A stretch of 32,626 bases of DNA, taken from contig JBGPHT010000085.1 in the NCBI GenBank assembly GCA_041484525.1, positions 1 through 32,626 of the forward strand. Reading direction: 5' to 3'. Positions 30,816 through 32,626 of this stretch are shown here, piece after piece. The notes under the pieces are model-generated. The model ran no database searches, had not been told where the DNA came from, and worked only from the letters and a program-made list of their open reading frames with translations. Position 1 is the stretch's first letter. Each line of letters starts with the position of its first letter. The translations under genes were made by a program, and so were the position numbers. This DNA is from JBGPHT01 sp041484525 (lineage in GTDB: Bacteria; Acidobacteriota; Terriglobia; Bryobacterales; Bryobacteraceae).

Positions 30816-32515
30816 AATTCATTCTGGCGCTGCTCCTGATCGCTGTCTGCCTCCGTCCCGTCTCCGCTCAGCCCGCGCCGCGCGCGATCCTGGTCGATGG
30901 CGACGGCCCCTGGCGCGACGGCCGCTGGGCATTCACCGTGACCGAATTCAGCGGCCTGCTGCGCGACGCCGGTTATTCCGTGACCACCGTTTCCCCGGTT
31001 GATTTGCCTTCCGTGCTCCCGGCGCGCGGAACCCTGGTGGCAGTGCCGTCACTCGAGAGTCTGCCTTTCGAGACATTCCACGCCGTAGTGGCGCACGTGG
31101 ACGCCGGTGGAAGCTGGATGGCGAGCGGCGGAGAGCCGTTCCGCGATGCGCTCTATCTCACGCCCGCCGGCAAATGGCTCGACTCGCCGGCGTATATCCA
31201 GGAAGTTGGCTCGCCTCCGCCACAGGAACCCTTCGTTCCTCCGGCCATCGAGACCCTATCGCCCTCGCGCAAGCAGTACACCAACAGCCTGGGACTTCGC
31301 GTCCCCATCGCCCGTGGACGCGGTCTCTCGGCCACGCCCAACCCCGATGGGCGCTACCGTGTGATCGGCGACCTCTTAGCACCCGCGGCCACACTTCATT
31401 TCAGCGGTGCTTTCGGCTTTAATCCCGGCTCCGGATCGCTGATTGTCTGGCTGCCGTGGCCTCAGCTCTTCGATCCGCTGCGCACGCAGCTCGTCACGGC
31501 TCTGCAGGCCGCCCGTAATCGCCTGTACTTCATGAACACCGGTCCGGAACAGATGGTTTGGCTGCCGGGCGAGGATGTCAACGGCCGCGCCAACATCATC
31601 AATGTGGCGGACTCTCCGGTGCAAGCGGTTTTGCAGTGGTCCATTTCGGGCGCCTCGGGGCCGGTCCCGCAACCGGCGATCCCTGTGTCGTTGGCCGTCG
31701 GCGAAATGCGCAGCGTCCCGCTCGATTTCGGCCGGCTGCCGAACGGCGACTATACCGTGACCTTCCGTCTGATGATCGGCAATCAAGAGGCGGACCGTAT
31801 CGACAGCCCGGTTCGCGTGTTCGACCCAACCCTGACGCGGCAGCCGGATCGGAAGATCCGCGTGGTCGACGGGTCCTTCTCGGCGGGCGGCCGCCATGTA
31901 TTCTTAAGCGGGGTCAACTACTGGCCGCGCTACATTGCCGGCATTGAACAAGTAGATTTCAATGGGCGGAGTTGGCTCGCGCCCGAACAGTACGATCCGG
32001 ATCTGGTCGAAGCCGACCTCTCGCAGATCGCCGCTCTCCATTTCAACCTGGTCAACATCCAGTATGGCGACCTCCAGGGCGATTGGATTCATCAAGGCCG
32101 CTCGCTGATGGATTTCCTCGAACGATGCCGCCATCACGGTATCTGGGCGCGCATCGCACTCCACGCCGCGATCGGCAACGAGGCCCTCACCGGCACCCTC
32201 AATCCAGCCTTGGGATCTTATCTCACCGCCGCCGGTCTTCCGGGCAACGATCGCGTCTTTGCCTATGAGCTGCTCTGGGAGCCCTTTATTGGCTCCCACG
32301 ACCAGGGCGGGCAGGGCGGCTCTGTGAACGGCTTATTTACCTACAACCTTGGCCGGCTCATCCTGGACCCAGACTGGCGCGCCTGGGTCGACGATCGGTA
32401 CGGATCGCTCGCCAATGCCGGAAAGATCCGTAAACGTCTGAGCAAACCATCTGTTCGCGCGCGGGAGTTGGTGCTGCACTGTAAGGGGTGGACGAACAAC
32501 AAGCGCAGGTGGTAG
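30812..32515 (+). pseudogene. Secreted glycoside hydrolase-like protein, 3' end cut off by IS66-type element
   Basis: MKFILALLLIAVCLRPVSAQ is a clear signal peptide. Residues 22-230 have a glutamine-amidotransferase/ThuA-like order (AILVDGDGPWRDGRWAFTV, VAHVDAGGSWMASGGEPF), then a beta domain (about 245-345), then the start of a TIM barrel at HVFLSGVNYWPRYIAG, with LVNIQYGDLQGDW, IWARIALHAA and FAYELLWEPFIG, where the Trp-Glu pair may hold the acid/base Glu. YGSLANA (near residue 536) is the last family-like block. The frame then enters KIRKRLSKPS and IS-derived codons up to a TAG at 32513. The second catalytic residue and the rest of the barrel are missing. Lost length cannot be judged. Barrel family uncertain. 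Confidence 0.72.
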
Positions 32516-32626
32516 GGGTGGGGCGGCGGCGGAGTCGGACGGAAGCCGAGCAGTTAGTTGCCGCATACGAAGCCAGCAGATTGAGTTGTATTGAGTTCTG
32601 CCGACAGCAGGGGCTGAGTTTGGCAA
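32481..32626 (+). mobile_element. Left end of an IS66-family insertion sequence (runs out of window)
   Basis: GTAAGGGG at 32481 resembles the GTAA-type terminus of IS66 elements and is followed within ten bases by the start of a TnpA-like accessory gene. The exact boundary is unsure: the glycoside hydrolase homology already stops near 32415. The other end, the terminal repeat and the target duplication lie outside the window. Confidence 0.6.
32488..32626 (+). CDS. tnpA: IS66 accessory protein TnpA-like (partial, 3' end outside window)
   Basis: GTG at 32488 opens MDEQQAQVVGVGRRRSRTEA and continues EQLVAAYEASRLSCIEFCRQ, QGLSLA to the end of the window. The RSRTEAEQLVAAYExSxLxxxEFCRxxGLS pattern is the helix-turn-helix start of IS66 TnpA, a small protein encoded first in IS66 elements before TnpB and the transposase TnpC. 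At least 46 residues are visible and the frame is open. AAGGG lies almost directly before the GTG, closer than usual, so a GTG at 32509 is an alternative start. Confidence 0.75.
   Translation, partial: MDEQQAQVVGVGRRRSRTEAEQLVAAYEASRLSCIEFCRQQGLSLA

Noticed and set aside
1..32626. tRNA, rRNA, CRISPR array, replication origin
   Set aside because: Scanned by eye for cloverleaf arms, regularly spaced repeats and DnaA-box clusters; none seen. A covariance-model search would be more sensitive.

Overview
The window looks like high-GC Acidobacteriota DNA, most likely the Bryobacterales/Solibacter lineage. The main grounds are family-level. Two exported proteins end in the Ig-like C-terminal domain first described from Solibacter (TIGR03437 type). 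There is a pair of VWFA-related proteins of the acidobacterial type (TIGR03436 type) and an Oar-like TonB-dependent receptor with an N-terminal carboxypeptidase-regulatory domain. Many secreted carbohydrate-active proteins are also present. These family names come from recognising motifs by eye; no search was run.

Layout. (1) 138-6610, minus strand: a tightly packed gene set reading Spy/CpxP-like protein (5'-truncated), heme-binding CxxCH protein, small membrane protein, Tat-exported intradiol dioxygenase with a TIGR03437 tail, CX4CH protein with a TIGR03437 tail, and a secreted subtilisin-like protease. Three junctions are stop/start overlaps. Two of these genes carry frameshifts. (2) 6640-7420: a recombination scar with a truncated hypothetical gene and a decayed IS1-like transposase. 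(3) 7477-17619: a compact block of two radical SAM proteins with probable B12-binding-like N-terminal regions, a large Ser/Thr kinase-AAA signalling protein and a TonB-dependent receptor. The two convergent gene pairs overlap at their 3' ends. (4) 17620-18991: a low-density zone with an esterase 3' remnant, a DUF302 protein and about 470 bases in which I see no gene. (5) 18992-24656, plus strand: glycoside hydrolase, RodZ-like protein, Tat-exported lactonase, a DUF1592-type remnant and two VWFA-like proteins. (6) 24670-27133, minus strand: a PhzF-like enzyme followed by a GT39-type glycosyltransferase broken by one in-frame stop. (7) 27168-30548: a small anchored protein, then a glucuronoyl-esterase-like enzyme divergent from a hexuronate-type MFS transporter. 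(8) 30601-32626: a repeat-protein remnant and a glycoside hydrolase whose 3' end is cut off by the left end of an IS66-type element that runs out of the window.

How the genes may work together (inference). Several products fit outer-surface plant-polymer and aromatic turnover: glucuronoyl esterase, glycoside hydrolases, lactonase, intradiol dioxygenase, TonB receptor and uronate-type transporter. The CE15/MFS divergent pair is the clearest functional pairing. The kinase-AAA protein, divergent from the TonB receptor, could be its regulator.

The second theme is gene decay. I count two frameshifted genes, one nonsense-interrupted gene, one 5'-truncated gene, one 3'-truncated gene, three orphan 3' tails and one dead transposase. 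Some single-base lesions could be assembly errors, and read-level checks would separate the two. No tRNA, rRNA or CRISPR array was seen. I do not claim a proven new system. The best candidates for something undescribed are the exported dioxygenase/heme/TIGR03437 operon and the kinase/TonB/twin radical SAM block.
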